The notes under the pieces: model-generated
What the model was told of the DNA's origin: nothing
The model's input: the letters and a program-made list of their open reading frames with translations, nothing else
Database searches by the model: none
Made by a program: the position numbers and the translations under genes
Assembly: GCA_041940305.1 (NCBI GenBank)
Contig: JBGTSJ010000004.1
Span: 186,001-250,000 of the forward strand
From: JBGTSJ01 sp041940305
GTDB lineage: Bacteria > Planctomycetota > Planctomycetia > Planctomycetales > Planctomycetaceae
Reading direction: 5' to 3'
DNA: 64,000 nucleotides
Shown: positions 43,324 to 51,647 of the stretch, piece after piece
How the letters are laid out: every line of letters starts with the position of its first letter
Position numbering within the stretch: the first letter of the stretch is position 1

Positions 43324-43746
43324 TCAGCTCAGATCATGAATGAGCTTCGACGTCACCGACGTCAGCAGCATGTGACACCAGATCGCCCACCCCAACGGCA
43401 CGAACAGCAGTGAAATCAGCAGCGACATCCGCAGCAGCGGCGATCGGCATAGACCCACGACAAGAAACACCATGCCGATGGCGATTAGCGCGACGATCGG
43501 CGCGGTCACGTACCAGTACGAAACGGCAAGGTCGGACGCCCCGATCAGCGCGATCACCGCCGTCGGCAGCGACACTCCAAAGTCCTGGAACAGCCGCATG
43601 TGCCACGGGACGTCGAACCACAGCACCGCCAGCAGCACTCCCCAGGCGAGCAGGTGGACGATCGAACCGATGATGAACCACGTGCTTCTGATCGCACGTG
43701 TCTCAGACTCCGATTGGACTAGTCCGGATTGAGCGGCGATGCTCAT
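43324..43746 (-). CDS. Hypothetical four-helix membrane protein
   Basis: A 140-aa integral membrane protein with four hydrophobic segments (TWFIIGSIVHLLAWGVLLAV; SLPTAVIALIGASDL; YVTAPIVALIAIGMVFLVVG; LLISLLFVPLGWAIWCHMLL). I do not recognise a family. The middle part (FGVSLPTAVIALIGASDLAV) loosely recalls loops of type II secretion F proteins, but that is too weak to use. The start is ATG 43746, only 4 bases after the stop of the Gfo/Idh/MocA gene; a GTG one codon earlier is possible. It belongs to the operon with the thioredoxin-like and aldehyde dehydrogenase genes. Confidence 0.75.
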   Translation of the reverse strand: MSIAAQSGLVQSESETRAIRSTWFIIGSIVHLLAWGVLLAVLWFDVPWHMRLFQDFGVSLPTAVIALIGASDLAVSYWYVTAPIVALIAIGMVFLVVGLCRSPLLRMSLLISLLFVPLGWAIWCHMLLTSVTSKLIHDLS

Positions 43747-43750
43747 CACT

Positions 43751-44863
43751 TCAGTTCAGGTGTTCGAGCGGATTGTGGCGATGCTCCAGCGGCAGCTTTG
43801 CCGGCCCGCCGAGGCGATGCGCCTCGAAGACGCCCGCGATCATCTCGATTGTCCAGCGGGCATCATACATGCTGCAGCGCGGCTGGCGATCCGGGTTCTC
43901 GATGCAGTGCAGCAGGTCGTGCACCGCCAGGACGTTGCCGCCGTGCAGACCCGCTCCGTCAGCGGTCTCGGGCTGTCCCACCCCGGCGGATGTGATCGGC
44001 ACCCAGCTCTTCCCGCTGCGTCCCGGAGACCAGGAGCCGTCCTGCAGGACGTGGCAGACGCTGGGATGGCCGGTCAGCACCTCCACCACGCCGCCGCTGC
44101 CGAAGATCTGCAGACCGAACCGGGACGGACTGCCGGCGGCGCCGCGGTGCGATCCGAAGTAACCCGTGACGCCGTCGCCGAAGACGTACATCGCATTGAT
44201 GGCGTCACCCGTCAGCGGTCCGATCCCCTCATTGCCGTCGATGACGTCGGCCTTCGTCGCCGGATGTCCCTGGTTCCGCACGGTTGCCGTGACGGACTCC
44301 GGATCGCCGACGAAGAACCGCATCAGGTCGAGGACATGGCTGCCGAGCACCCACAGGTCCTCGCCGCCGCCGCGTGACGCATCCTCCTTGCCCCGGCCGC
44401 GCACTTCGAGCACCTGCCCGATCAGCCCATTGCGGATCTCCCGCCGCACCGTGTCGATCGGCGGGGACCAGCGGGTCTGGTGGGCGATCGCCAGCTTGAC
44501 GTGCCGCATCTCGCAGGCGTTGACGATCTCGTCCGCTTCCGCCACGTCGCGGCAGAACGGCTTTTCCATATAAATGTGACAGCCGTGCTCCGCCGCGGCC
44601 AGGCACATATCCCGGTGCTGATCCAGCCACCGCGGACCGATGGCCACGATCTGCAACTGCTCCCTGTCCAGCATTTCGCGGTAGTCGGCATAGCCGGTCT
44701 TCGCGCCGGTCCGCTGCACCGCCTCGTTGCGCCCGGCTTCATCGGCGTCGGCGACGGCGACCACCTCCGCCTGGTCGATCTCCGCCCAGACGGTGTCGAT
44801 CCCATGCCCGTAATTGCCGCGCCCCGTCGCCCCGATGATCCCGACGCGATACTTCTCCACCAT
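43751..44863 (-). CDS. Gfo/Idh/MocA family oxidoreductase
   Basis: A 370-aa NAD(P)-dependent oxidoreductase. The N-terminal Rossmann motif YRVGIIGATGRGNYGHGID is followed by VVAVADADEAGR, the substrate-binding region IVAIGPRWLDQHRDM, HIYMEKPFCRD (the EKP signature) and a C-terminal dehydrogenase domain with WVLGSHVLDLMRFFVGD carrying the family His. Members reduce or oxidise sugars and derivatives such as inositol. GGGAGG sits ahead of ATG 44863. A continuous open frame extends upstream on this strand to 47362 through the next genes; that is an effect of GC-rich codon bias and not a real N-terminus. First gene of the four-gene operon ending at 41163. Confidence 0.92.
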   Translation of the reverse strand: MVEKYRVGIIGATGRGNYGHGIDTVWAEIDQAEVVAVADADEAGRNEAVQRTGAKTGYADYREMLDREQLQIVAIGPRWLDQHRDMCLAAAEHGCHIYMEKPFCRDVAEADEIVNACEMRHVKLAIAHQTRWSPPIDTVRREIRNGLIGQVLEVRGRGKEDASRGGGEDLWVLGSHVLDLMRFFVGDPESVTATVRNQGHPATKADVIDGNEGIGPLTGDAINAMYVFGDGVTGYFGSHRGAAGSPSRFGLQIFGSGGVVEVLTGHPSVCHVLQDGSWSPGRSGKSWVPITSAGVGQPETADGAGLHGGNVLAVHDLLHCIENPDRQPRCSMYDARWTIEMIAGVFEAHRLGGPAKLPLEHRHNPLEHLN

Positions 44864-45190
44864 GCGATTGCCTCCCTGATGCGAGCCGTCTGGTCGCCGT
44901 CCAGCATGGGATTCCCACGCCGATTTCGCAACCGCCGGTCGCTCCAGTCGAGAGAACCGCGAAAGTTGCGAAAGGACGAAACGTCGGAAGAAACGGTCTG
45001 CTGCCTGCAGACTCATGGAATCGGCGAATTCGCGATCCCAGTCATTTCCGTCAATACTGCCTGCTTGACGCTCCGCCCCGAGATTCAGGCCGTTGGGCAG
45101 GCGTGCTGTCCTGAATGGCCGTGCGGCAAACGCAGCCGCGACGTACTCTTGGGGTAACCTCCCACTCGCATCCGCGAACAGGAACCGACC
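44864..45190. other. Divergent promoter region between oxidoreductase operon and SPFH gene
   Basis: A 327-base gap between two divergently transcribed units. It should hold both promoters. I see no convincing -35/-10 pair, no terminator, no repeat and no structured RNA in it. Confidence 0.4.
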
Positions 45191-46150
45191 ATGCTGGGCC
45201 TTCGCTATCTCAAAGCCCCGTCCACCAGCTACGTCCTCCACTACGCCTCCGGCAGGCTGCAGCGGCAGGGACCCGGCCTGTCGTTCGTCTACTTCGCTCC
45301 TACGGCGGTCATCGTTCAGATCCCGATCTCGAGCGTGGACGTCCCGTTCGCCTTCATGGAAGTCACGTCCGACTTTCAGGACGTCACCGTGCAGGGCAAC
45401 CTGACCTATCGCGTTGTGGAGCCCGCCCATCTCGCCGCGTTGCTCGACTACTCGGTCGATGCCCGCGGCCGCTATCTCTCCGACGATCCCTCCAAGCTCG
45501 GTGAGCGGCTGGTCCAGGTGGCCCAGACCGGCGCCCGGAGTTTCATTCAGTCGCACCTCCTGCGCGAGGTCCTCACCGGCTTCTCGCCGCTCGCCGAAGC
45601 CGTCACGCTCGCCCTCCGCTCGTCCGCCACCGTCACCCAGCTTGGCGTAGAAGTCCTCGAAGTAGCGGTCGTCTCGATCAAGGCGGATCCGGAGATGTCC
45701 AAGGCCCTGCAGGCGGAGTCGCGCGAGCAGTTGCTGCGCGAGGCGGACGAAGCCATCTACGCCCGCCGCAACACCGCCGTCGAACTGGAACGCACCATCC
45801 GCGAGAACGAACTCCGCACGGAGATCGCCGTCGCCCAGAAGCAGCGTGAAGTCCGCGAGACGCAGATGCAGGCCGAGATCGCCGTGGAACAGCAGCGGAG
45901 CACGCTGGTCGAGACCAAAGTCGAGAACGAGCGCCGCGAAGCCGACGCTCGCGGCCAGGCCCTCCGCGCGATGCTCGATCCCGTCCGGGACGTCGACTGG
46001 CGCACGCTGCTGGCGATGCAGGGGCGCGCCGACTCCGGGACGCTCATCTCCGCGGCGTTCGACCAGCTCGCGGCGAACGCTGAGAAAATCGGTCATCTGA
46101 ACATCTCGCCCGAACTGCTCACGACGCTCCTGCAGCGGGACGGAGACTGA
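45191..46150 (+). CDS. SPFH (band 7) domain protein
   Basis: A 319-aa protein of the stomatin/prohibitin/flotillin/HflK superfamily. The SPFH core is at about residues 30-190 (FAPTAVIVQIPISSVDVPF, VTVQGNLTYRVVEPAHLAAL, VLEVAVVSIKADPEMSKALQ), followed by a coiled coil (about 190-265) rich in Glu, Arg and Ala (YARRNTAVELERTIRENELR). No transmembrane helix is seen at the N-terminus, unlike most SPFH proteins, so it may be peripheral or cytoplasmic. SPFH proteins assemble into large rings or membrane microdomains. The stop is 3 bases before the next start, so it forms an operon with the NAD-kinase-like gene. Confidence 0.88.
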   Translation: MLGLRYLKAPSTSYVLHYASGRLQRQGPGLSFVYFAPTAVIVQIPISSVDVPFAFMEVTSDFQDVTVQGNLTYRVVEPAHLAALLDYSVDARGRYLSDDPSKLGERLVQVAQTGARSFIQSHLLREVLTGFSPLAEAVTLALRSSATVTQLGVEVLEVAVVSIKADPEMSKALQAESREQLLREADEAIYARRNTAVELERTIRENELRTEIAVAQKQREVRETQMQAEIAVEQQRSTLVETKVENERREADARGQALRAMLDPVRDVDWRTLLAMQGRADSGTLISAAFDQLAANAEKIGHLNISPELLTTLLQRDGD

Positions 46151-46153
46151 TCC

Positions 46154-47188
46154 ATGTACGTCGAGCGCCAGCCGCGGATCGTGATCGTCACCCGCGAGAC
46201 CCGCATGCAGGGGATGCTCAAGCGGTGGGCGACGAAGGGGCAGGCGAAGTTCGTCTTCTCCCGCGCTCGCGCCGCCGCCGCTGTGCGGTCGGGCGACATG
46301 CACGCCGCTGTTGCCGCGCAGACCCAGGACGACATGGATTTCCTCGAGATCGAGGACGAGGATCAGACGTACCGCGACGCCGTCTCGCGCCTGACGCGGG
46401 ACGTCGATTTCGGCATCCCCGTCCAGGTCCTCGACCGGCAGTACCTCCCCAGCTACGACTTCGAGCTGTGTGCGGCCGTCATCGTCATCGGCCAGGACGG
46501 TCTCGTCGCCAACACCGCCAAGTACGTGGGCCGTACGCCCATCATCGGCGTCAATCCCGATCCGGCCCGTTTCGATGGAGTGCTCCTGCCCTACCAGCTG
46601 GATGGAGCGCGCGACGCCGTCTCGAGTGTGCTGCGACAACAGGCCGTTCTGCAGGAAGTCACGCTCGCACAGGCCACTCTCCATGACGGGCAGCAGATGC
46701 TGGCCTTCAACGACCTGTTCATCGGGGTCCGCTCCCACGTCTCGGCGCGCTATGAGCTTCGCGTCAACGGACGCGAGGAGCAGCAGTCCTCCAGCGGCGT
46801 GCTGGTCTCCACCGGCGCCGGCTCCACCGGCTGGATGTCGTCGGTGTTCAACATGGCCCGCGGCGTCGCCGCTTCGATTGGGGCGCCTGTGTCGGAACGG
46901 GCCTCGGTCCGGCTGACCTGGGACGCGCCAGCGCTCCTGTGGGCGGTTCGCGAGCCGTTCGTCTCCCGCACGTCGGCCGCCGGACTCGTCGCCGGCCGCC
47001 TCGCCGAAGGGAACGAACTGGTGATCGAATCCCGCATGCCGGCTGGCGGAGTGATCTTCTCGGACGGAATCGAGGCGGACTTTCTCGAGTTCAACGGCGG
47101 GGCAATCGCCCGTATTGGTGTGGCCCCCCAGCGGGCGCGGCTCGTCGTTCCTTCCCGCCGCCCGCAGCCGCGGCGCGCACACGCCTGA
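46154..47188 (+). CDS. NAD kinase-like protein (NADK fold) paired with SPFH gene
   Basis: A 344-aa protein recognisable as an ATP-NAD kinase homologue. VIVIGQDGLVANTAKYVGR (about 110-128) takes the place of the GGDGT motif and keeps the Asp (115). Next come PIIGVNPDPARFDGVLLP, FNDLFIGVRSHVSARYEL (the NEV-like stretch) and VLVSTGAGSTGWMSS (219-230), equivalent to the STPTGSTAY motif. The first 100 residues are an extra domain (VIVTRETRMQGMLKRWATKG) not found in short bacterial NADKs. Bulk NADP supply normally uses a separate NadK, so this could be a specialised kinase or a sensor. It lies 3 bases after the SPFH gene; an alpha/beta hydrolase gene follows after 116 bases. Confidence 0.75.
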   Translation: MYVERQPRIVIVTRETRMQGMLKRWATKGQAKFVFSRARAAAAVRSGDMHAAVAAQTQDDMDFLEIEDEDQTYRDAVSRLTRDVDFGIPVQVLDRQYLPSYDFELCAAVIVIGQDGLVANTAKYVGRTPIIGVNPDPARFDGVLLPYQLDGARDAVSSVLRQQAVLQEVTLAQATLHDGQQMLAFNDLFIGVRSHVSARYELRVNGREEQQSSSGVLVSTGAGSTGWMSSVFNMARGVAASIGAPVSERASVRLTWDAPALLWAVREPFVSRTSAAGLVAGRLAEGNELVIESRMPAGGVIFSDGIEADFLEFNGGAIARIGVAPQRARLVVPSRRPQPRRAHA

Positions 47189-47304
47189 CGGCCCGTCTCT
47201 GGCCGATCGCACGTCCGCGGCATGGCACCGGACCTCGGCGCACCCGCGGCCGATCGGATAGAGTCGGTCGTCGTCTCGATCCGGCTTGCCCCGCCCGGCC
47301 AGCC

Positions 47305-48060
47305 ATGTCACGTCCGCTCCGCATCCTCGGCATTCACGGACTGGGAGACCACCGTCGCTCAAAATGGGCGAACGACTGGCGGCAGGCGATTGCCGCCGCG
47401 CTCGACCCCGATGCGGCCGCGCGACTGGAGTTCATCCCGTTCCGCTACGACGAAGTCTTTGCACGCGTCCACGTTTCCCCGGCCGACGCCTGCCGCGCGC
47501 TGCGAAAGCTGCTCCGCAGCGGTCTCCGCGGAGCGTCCCGCGTCGAGCGGCTCTCCGAATCGACGCGCTGGCTCCGCTGGTACGCCGGCTATGTCGTGGC
47601 GTGGGTTGAGAACGCCGATTTCCGCAACGACGTCGGCCGGGAGCTGCGGGCGGCGGTTGCGGAGTGCCGGCCGCAGTGCATCGTTGCGCACAGCCTGGGG
47701 TCACTCATCAGCTATGACGTCCTCAGCAGCGTCACCGTCGATGCCGCCGACTCGGACCTGCGCCGGCACTTGATCTATGTCACGCTCGGTTCGCAGCTCG
47801 CCAACCAGTTCGTCTCCGGCAACCTTGCAGCCGGCCGTGTCGGCCCGCTCAACGTTGCGCACTGGTATCACCTCTACAACCAATTCGACGACGTATTCAC
47901 TGCGCCCCTCTCCCTCCCCGGTTGCAGTCGCTTCGATCAGATCGACACGCCGTTCAATATCGACGGCTGGGCCGACCACGATGCGATCGGGTACCTGAGC
48001 CATCCGGCCACCGCGGCTGCGGTCTGGTCTCGGTTCTCGTCCGCCGGCCGTGCCGTCTAA
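47305..48060 (+). CDS. Alpha/beta-hydrolase-fold protein
   Basis: A 251-aa cytoplasmic protein. The N-terminal LRILGIHGLGDHRRSKWAND is the oxyanion-hole HG region of alpha/beta hydrolases; the nucleophile elbow is IVAHSLGSLISYDVLS (GxSxG-like: HSLGS, Ser present), and the catalytic Asp/His are likely in DTPFNIDGWADHDAIGYLSH. A loose resemblance to lipase/esterase or PGAP1-like sequences is seen. No signal peptide. The start is ATG 47305. It is in the same direction as the SPFH and NAD-kinase-like genes and may belong to that unit. Convergent with the DCC-family gene (2 bases between stops). Confidence 0.78.
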   Translation: MSRPLRILGIHGLGDHRRSKWANDWRQAIAAALDPDAAARLEFIPFRYDEVFARVHVSPADACRALRKLLRSGLRGASRVERLSESTRWLRWYAGYVVAWVENADFRNDVGRELRAAVAECRPQCIVAHSLGSLISYDVLSSVTVDAADSDLRRHLIYVTLGSQLANQFVSGNLAAGRVGPLNVAHWYHLYNQFDDVFTAPLSLPGCSRFDQIDTPFNIDGWADHDAIGYLSHPATAAAVWSRFSSAGRAV

Positions 48061-48062
48061 AT

Positions 48063-48515
48063 TCACGGGAGGAATCGCGCCCGCTCGGACTCGGTGGGGA
48101 GCCGGCAGGTCTCTTTCTTCCCAAAGAGGCGATAGCGATTGGAGGCAATGACGCGATAGCCGAGGTCGCGGAGCGGGAGGGGGATCAGCCACAGCAGCCC
48201 GCCCAGCACCTTCCAGAGTGGGCCGAGACGCCAGAGGATGCGCACGACTCCCGCTGAGCGGCGATACGTGCGGCCGTCGATCCAGACGACCAGTGAGCCG
48301 AGTTGCTCGCGGTCCGCGGGGTCCAGCAGGCGCTTGGCGGTCTCCCCCTGCAGAGGAGTGACCTGGAACTCGCCGCGCCGGTCCTGGCGCATGACGAAGT
48401 CGACTGAGGTGTTGCACAGGCCGCACACGCCGTCGAAGAAAATCACGGCGCGGGACGGGTCGTCCTCAGCCGTCTGTCCTCCGCTTTCCACAGAATGAGC
48501 CGACTCGACCGCCAT
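48063..48515 (-). CDS. DCC-family thiol-disulfide oxidoreductase-like protein (DUF393)
   Basis: A 150-aa protein with the family-defining DxxCxxC motif, FFDGVCGLCNTSVDFVMRQD (about residues 26-45), then FQVTPLQGETAKRLLD, VVWIDGRTYRRSAGVVRILW and RVIASNRYRLFGKKETCRLP. DUF393 proteins have a thioredoxin-like fold and are predicted redox proteins; the physiological partner is unknown. It has no signal peptide. Starts at ATG 48515. Stop codons of this gene and the alpha/beta-hydrolase gene nearly touch, with no room for a terminator between. Confidence 0.88.
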   Translation of the reverse strand: MAVESAHSVESGGQTAEDDPSRAVIFFDGVCGLCNTSVDFVMRQDRRGEFQVTPLQGETAKRLLDPADREQLGSLVVWIDGRTYRRSAGVVRILWRLGPLWKVLGGLLWLIPLPLRDLGYRVIASNRYRLFGKKETCRLPTESERARFLP

Positions 48516-48787
48516 TTCACCCTCAGTTTGATCTCACTGTCGTCGCTTCAACCGGCATAATCGTAACACATCGACTTAGCCGCACCGCATCCACCTCCGC
48601 CCGTCGAGGCTGTAACCGCCGTCAGTCGGAAGAATCAACAGCCCGGCCGGATCGCACCACCCGTGTAATTCCCCTTTGCTCCCGGCATTGGGCGTTGTTA
48701 CGCTGAAGCGGGCGGATTGTGCGGATCGGAGCGGTGCGCGCCGCCGATCCTCTGCCGGGAGGTTCTTCGTACCGGGGGGAGCAACGC

Positions 48788-49849
48788 TTGTTGACGGGGC
48801 GGCACAATCTGGCCTCCGCATTCCGCGTCGGACGGACCGGGCGACAGTCGCCGGGGGCTGTCTGCATCTCAGCGGTTGTGCATGCCTGCGCCATCGCGGC
48901 GTTCGGCCTGTGGACGGTCGGATCGGATCAGGATCAGCCGGGCGTCGTCGTCAACACGGTCTGGACGCCCGCCCATCTGGATCAGTCACTCGCCAACCTG
49001 ACCGCCGCTCAGGATGAAGTCGTGGCCAACGTCGGCGGAGCCAGCCTGGGGACGCTGCCGCTGCAGATCGGCGCCCGGGAGCGAGAACTTGCCGAGCGAG
49101 TGACGCAGGAACAGCCGATGCTGGCCAGCGCGGCGGCTCCCACTGGCGCATTACCGCTGGCTGAGGCCGTGCTGCCGATCGGTGGAGGCGAGGGGAACGT
49201 CGATACGGCCGGCGACGGCCAGGGGAGCGGCAACGGAGTCGGTGACGGGAGCGGAACGTCGTTCTTCGGTCTCGACGCGGCGGGCAAGAAGTTCGTGTTT
49301 GTCGTGGATGCGTCCGGCAGCATGCGGCGTCCGTTCGCGGGGCCTGGCAAGACGCTCCTGGGGCGCGTGAAGATGGAACTGCTCAAGTGCGTCACGCAAA
49401 TGGCGCCCGACCAGGAGTTCTTCATCGTGTTCTTCAACGATGACGCGATGCCGATGCCGGCCACCGAACTCGTCAAGGCGACACCCGAGGCGCAGCGGCG
49501 CTATCTGTACTGGATGGCGAAGGCCGAGGCGGGGGGCAACACGGAGCCGGAAGCGGCCCTCAGCATTGCGATGCAACTGCAGCCCGACGTCGTATACTTC
49601 CTCACCGACGGGGCCTTCAAGTACCGCGTGATCGAGCACGTGCGCGAGTCGAACCGCCGGCGGACCACCGTGCACACCGTCAGCTTCGGCGGAGACGAGC
49701 GGGCCACCGAGTTCATGCAGCAGATCGCATCCCAGAACGGCGGCTCGTATCACTACGTTTCGCCCGAAGGGGAACAGCCTGTGGACGAATCGCCCGCATC
49801 AGATGGCGACGCGACCGTCACCCGCTCGGCTGCGGTTCCGACTCCCTGA
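48788..49849 (+). CDS. VWA-domain membrane protein
   Basis: A 353-aa protein with one N-terminal transmembrane helix (about residues 26-46, AVCISAVVHACAIAAFGLWT), a long linker ending in a Gly-rich stretch (about 140-165, DGQGSGNGVGDGSGTSFFG) and a VWA domain (about 165-335) that starts KKFVFVVDASGSMRRPFAG; the MIDAS residues DASGS are intact, with later Thr/Asp in FLTDGAFKY. I chose the TTG at 48788 because a GGGGGGAG ribosome binding site lies six bases before it; a GTG at 48719 would add 23 poorly matching residues. Convergent with the anti-sigma gene. The VWA domain would bind a partner protein in the periplasm. Confidence 0.82.
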   Translation: MLTGRHNLASAFRVGRTGRQSPGAVCISAVVHACAIAAFGLWTVGSDQDQPGVVVNTVWTPAHLDQSLANLTAAQDEVVANVGGASLGTLPLQIGARERELAERVTQEQPMLASAAAPTGALPLAEAVLPIGGGEGNVDTAGDGQGSGNGVGDGSGTSFFGLDAAGKKFVFVVDASGSMRRPFAGPGKTLLGRVKMELLKCVTQMAPDQEFFIVFFNDDAMPMPATELVKATPEAQRRYLYWMAKAEAGGNTEPEAALSIAMQLQPDVVYFLTDGAFKYRVIEHVRESNRRRTTVHTVSFGGDERATEFMQQIASQNGGSYHYVSPEGEQPVDESPASDGDATVTRSAAVPTP

Positions 49850-49870
49850 GCCACCGAGTTTGGCCCACGT

Positions 49871-50593
49871 TCAGATTGACGATGAGTCGGGGAAGCTCTT
49901 GAGGATGCCGTCCACCGCGTTGTCGACCCCTTCGCCAACCGGCTGCAGCTGACGCCCCCACTGATCGATCCACTCCTGATCGATGCTGGGATCCTCGATC
50001 TCCTCGCTGCCGCCGAACGTCAGCATGACGAAATCCGTCATGAACCGCGTCGCGTTCTGGGCGACCCCCACGTAGGCGAGACCGACGTCCTGCATCCCCT
50101 GATCGGGGTTCGCCGCCTCTGCGATGAGCGGCTTATCCAGGACTGGTGCAGCGGGAGCCTGTTCTTCGATCGCAGGACCGGAATCACGGTCGGCGATTCT
50201 CACTCGCTCGTCCGTTCCCGTCGAACTCAGGACGGCGACCGCGGCCAGCACCGCCAGCGCGCTCGCCAGAACCATCCACGATGATCGCGACGCTGCCGGC
50301 GTCTTGCCGGCGCGGGATTTGGACCGGACGGTATGCAGCGGCCGCATATTGCCTGCTGGATTGCCAGAAGAGAGGCCCGCTCGATCGGACTTCCATTGCG
50401 CCAGCACGCGGTCGGTGCAATCCACCCGCGGCACCGCTGACTTCCACGCGGCGATCGCCCGATCCAGCCACTCCGTTTCGGCCCAGGCGCGGCGGCATTC
50501 ATCGTCCCCACAGGAGCGGACGTGCGCAGCCGCATCGGTCCGGGACAGGTCGCCGGGAGATTGCAGAGCTCGTCTAAATTCGGTGCAGTTCAT
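49871..50593 (-). CDS. Putative membrane-anchored anti-sigma factor
   Basis: A 240-aa protein. The N-terminal 50 residues have a zinc-finger-like anti-sigma pattern (MNCTEFRRALQ, then AAHVRSCGDDECRRAW with Hx3C), a single transmembrane helix is at about 106-124 (WMVLASALAVLAAVAVLS), and the C-terminal part is periplasmic, ending with VDNAVDGILKSFPDSS. It starts at ATG 50593, inside the last codons of the ECF sigma gene (20-base overlap), the standard order sigma then anti-sigma. It should hold the sigma factor inactive at the membrane until a signal arrives. The signal and regulon are not visible. Confidence 0.82.
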   Translation of the reverse strand: MNCTEFRRALQSPGDLSRTDAAAHVRSCGDDECRRAWAETEWLDRAIAAWKSAVPRVDCTDRVLAQWKSDRAGLSSGNPAGNMRPLHTVRSKSRAGKTPAASRSSWMVLASALAVLAAVAVLSSTGTDERVRIADRDSGPAIEEQAPAAPVLDKPLIAEAANPDQGMQDVGLAYVGVAQNATRFMTDFVMLTFGGSEEIEDPSIDQEWIDQWGRQLQPVGEGVDNAVDGILKSFPDSSSI

Positions 50594-51134
50594 GTTGACC
50601 CTCGGGGGACAGCCCCCGTCGTCGCAGGTGCTCGGCGAGTTCCCGCCGGGCACGGTGCAGCCACGTTTTCACGGTTCCCTCCGGCACGCCCATCACTTCT
50701 CCAATCTGGACGCAGTTCAGCTCCTGTTCGTAAAACAGCCGGAAGCAGTGCTGGTAATCGTCCCGCAACTGCTCCAGGGCCTGCTGTAGTTCTTCGGCCA
50801 GTTCGTGGTCGGGGTTGACGCTGTTGTCGGCGGCGTGGGGAATCGAGTCAGTTACATGCGGCCGTTGTCCCCGCTGGGACAGGGCCGTGCGGCAACGGTT
50901 AGCGGCGATCGTCGTGAGCCACGGCAGCAACGGCCGGCTGGCGTCCCAGCGATGCAGGTTTCGCAGTGCCCGCAGCATGGTTTCCTGTGTGGCGTCCTCG
51001 GCGTCGTGCCGGTGACCGAGCATCCGCAGGCAGAGCGCAAACACCACCTGCTGGAACCGGTCAACGAACTGCCGCACGGCTCGTTCGTCGCCCGCCAGAC
51101 AGCGCCCGACAAGTTCGGTGATGTCAGCAGCCAC
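50574..51134 (-). CDS. ECF-type RNA polymerase sigma factor
   Basis: A 186-aa sigma-70 family factor with region 2 (RFQQVVFALCLRMLGHRHDA, EDATQETMLRALRNLHRWDA, LPWLTTIAANRCRTAL) and region 4 (LRDDYQHCFRLFYEQELNCV, IGEVMGVPEGTVKTWLHRAR). Length and domain layout fit a minimal ECF factor. It overlaps by 20 bases the gene for its probable anti-sigma factor, so the two are co-translated. The start is ATG 51134. The recognised promoter cannot be inferred from this window. Confidence 0.93.
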   Translation of the reverse strand: MAADITELVGRCLAGDERAVRQFVDRFQQVVFALCLRMLGHRHDAEDATQETMLRALRNLHRWDASRPLLPWLTTIAANRCRTALSQRGQRPHVTDSIPHAADNSVNPDHELAEELQQALEQLRDDYQHCFRLFYEQELNCVQIGEVMGVPEGTVKTWLHRARRELAEHLRRRGLSPEGQHELHRI

Positions 51135-51223
51135 GCAGCGGCAGTCTCCGTCAGGAGTTACCCCGTTTCGGCGGCTGGGGTTTCAGCAAACCAGAGGGTG
51201 ACACCCCGGTTGGACCTGCGTCA

Positions 51224-51254
51224 GAAGCCCGGTTTCTTCAAGAAACCGGGCTTC
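51224..51254. repeat. AGAAACCCGGT-family hairpin, copy 3
   Basis: GAAGCCCGGTTTCTT (51224-51238) and AAGAAACCGGGCTTC (51240-51254) are exact reverse complements, giving a 13-bp or longer stem with a small loop. It lies 8 bases beyond the stop of the small gene at 51262 on the minus strand, so it is a strong terminator candidate for it and lies upstream of the ECF sigma gene. Confidence 0.75.
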
Positions 51255-51261
51255 CGGGGAG

Positions 51262-51474
51262 CTACTGCTTCTGCACCAGTTCGCGGGCGAGATTCCGGGC
51301 GGCCTTGTAGGCGTGCCGCACTGCGAACATGCGGGTCTCGATCTGTTCCTCACCGTAGTAACGGCCCGGTTCGCTCGCCGGCAGACCCGCCAGGGCCAGC
51401 GTCAGCGGAAGCAGATCCAGAAACTCCTTGTAGCGTCGCTGAATGTCGCTCTGGGCGTTCGGGGCGTCGGACAC
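51262..51474 (-). CDS. Small conserved-looking hypothetical protein
   Basis: A 70-aa soluble helical protein (QSDIQRRYKEFLDLLPLTLA, then LPASEPGRYYGEEQIETRMF and AYKAARNLARELVQKQ). The start GTG 51474 is preceded by AGGAG with six bases of spacing, which is better than the in-frame start at 51552. I do not recognise a domain; sequences of this kind, with the GRYYGEEQIETR motif, recur among planctomycete hypothetical proteins as far as I recall. A perfect hairpin follows its stop. Divergent from the gene at 51648. Confidence 0.7.
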   Translation of the reverse strand: MSDAPNAQSDIQRRYKEFLDLLPLTLALAGLPASEPGRYYGEEQIETRMFAVRHAYKAARNLARELVQKQ

Positions 51475-51647
51475 GGCTGGCTCCTGATCACAAAACGGCT
51501 CCGCGGGCGCGATACCTCCAGTCCCGCGACATAGCCGAACTGATGTCAGCATATCGCGCGGTGGGACAGCCGTTCAATGCGGTTCCCGCTTGTTCGGCGA
51601 ATGCGATTGTCCCATGATGCGCCGGACGCACCCGCTGCCGGCCGACT

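Noticed and set aside
46154..47188. Housekeeping NAD kinase nadK
   Set aside because: Fold is right, but the motif is GQDG, the chain has an extra 100-residue N-terminal region and it sits in an SPFH operon; so no gene symbol is given.
43751..47362. Open reading frame of about 1200 codons on the minus strand
   Set aside because: Only the C-terminal 370 residues from ATG 44863 show a protein family (Gfo/Idh/MocA). Upstream it runs antisense to the SPFH and NAD-kinase-like genes and is basic, Arg/Ala/Gly-rich shadow coding caused by high GC.
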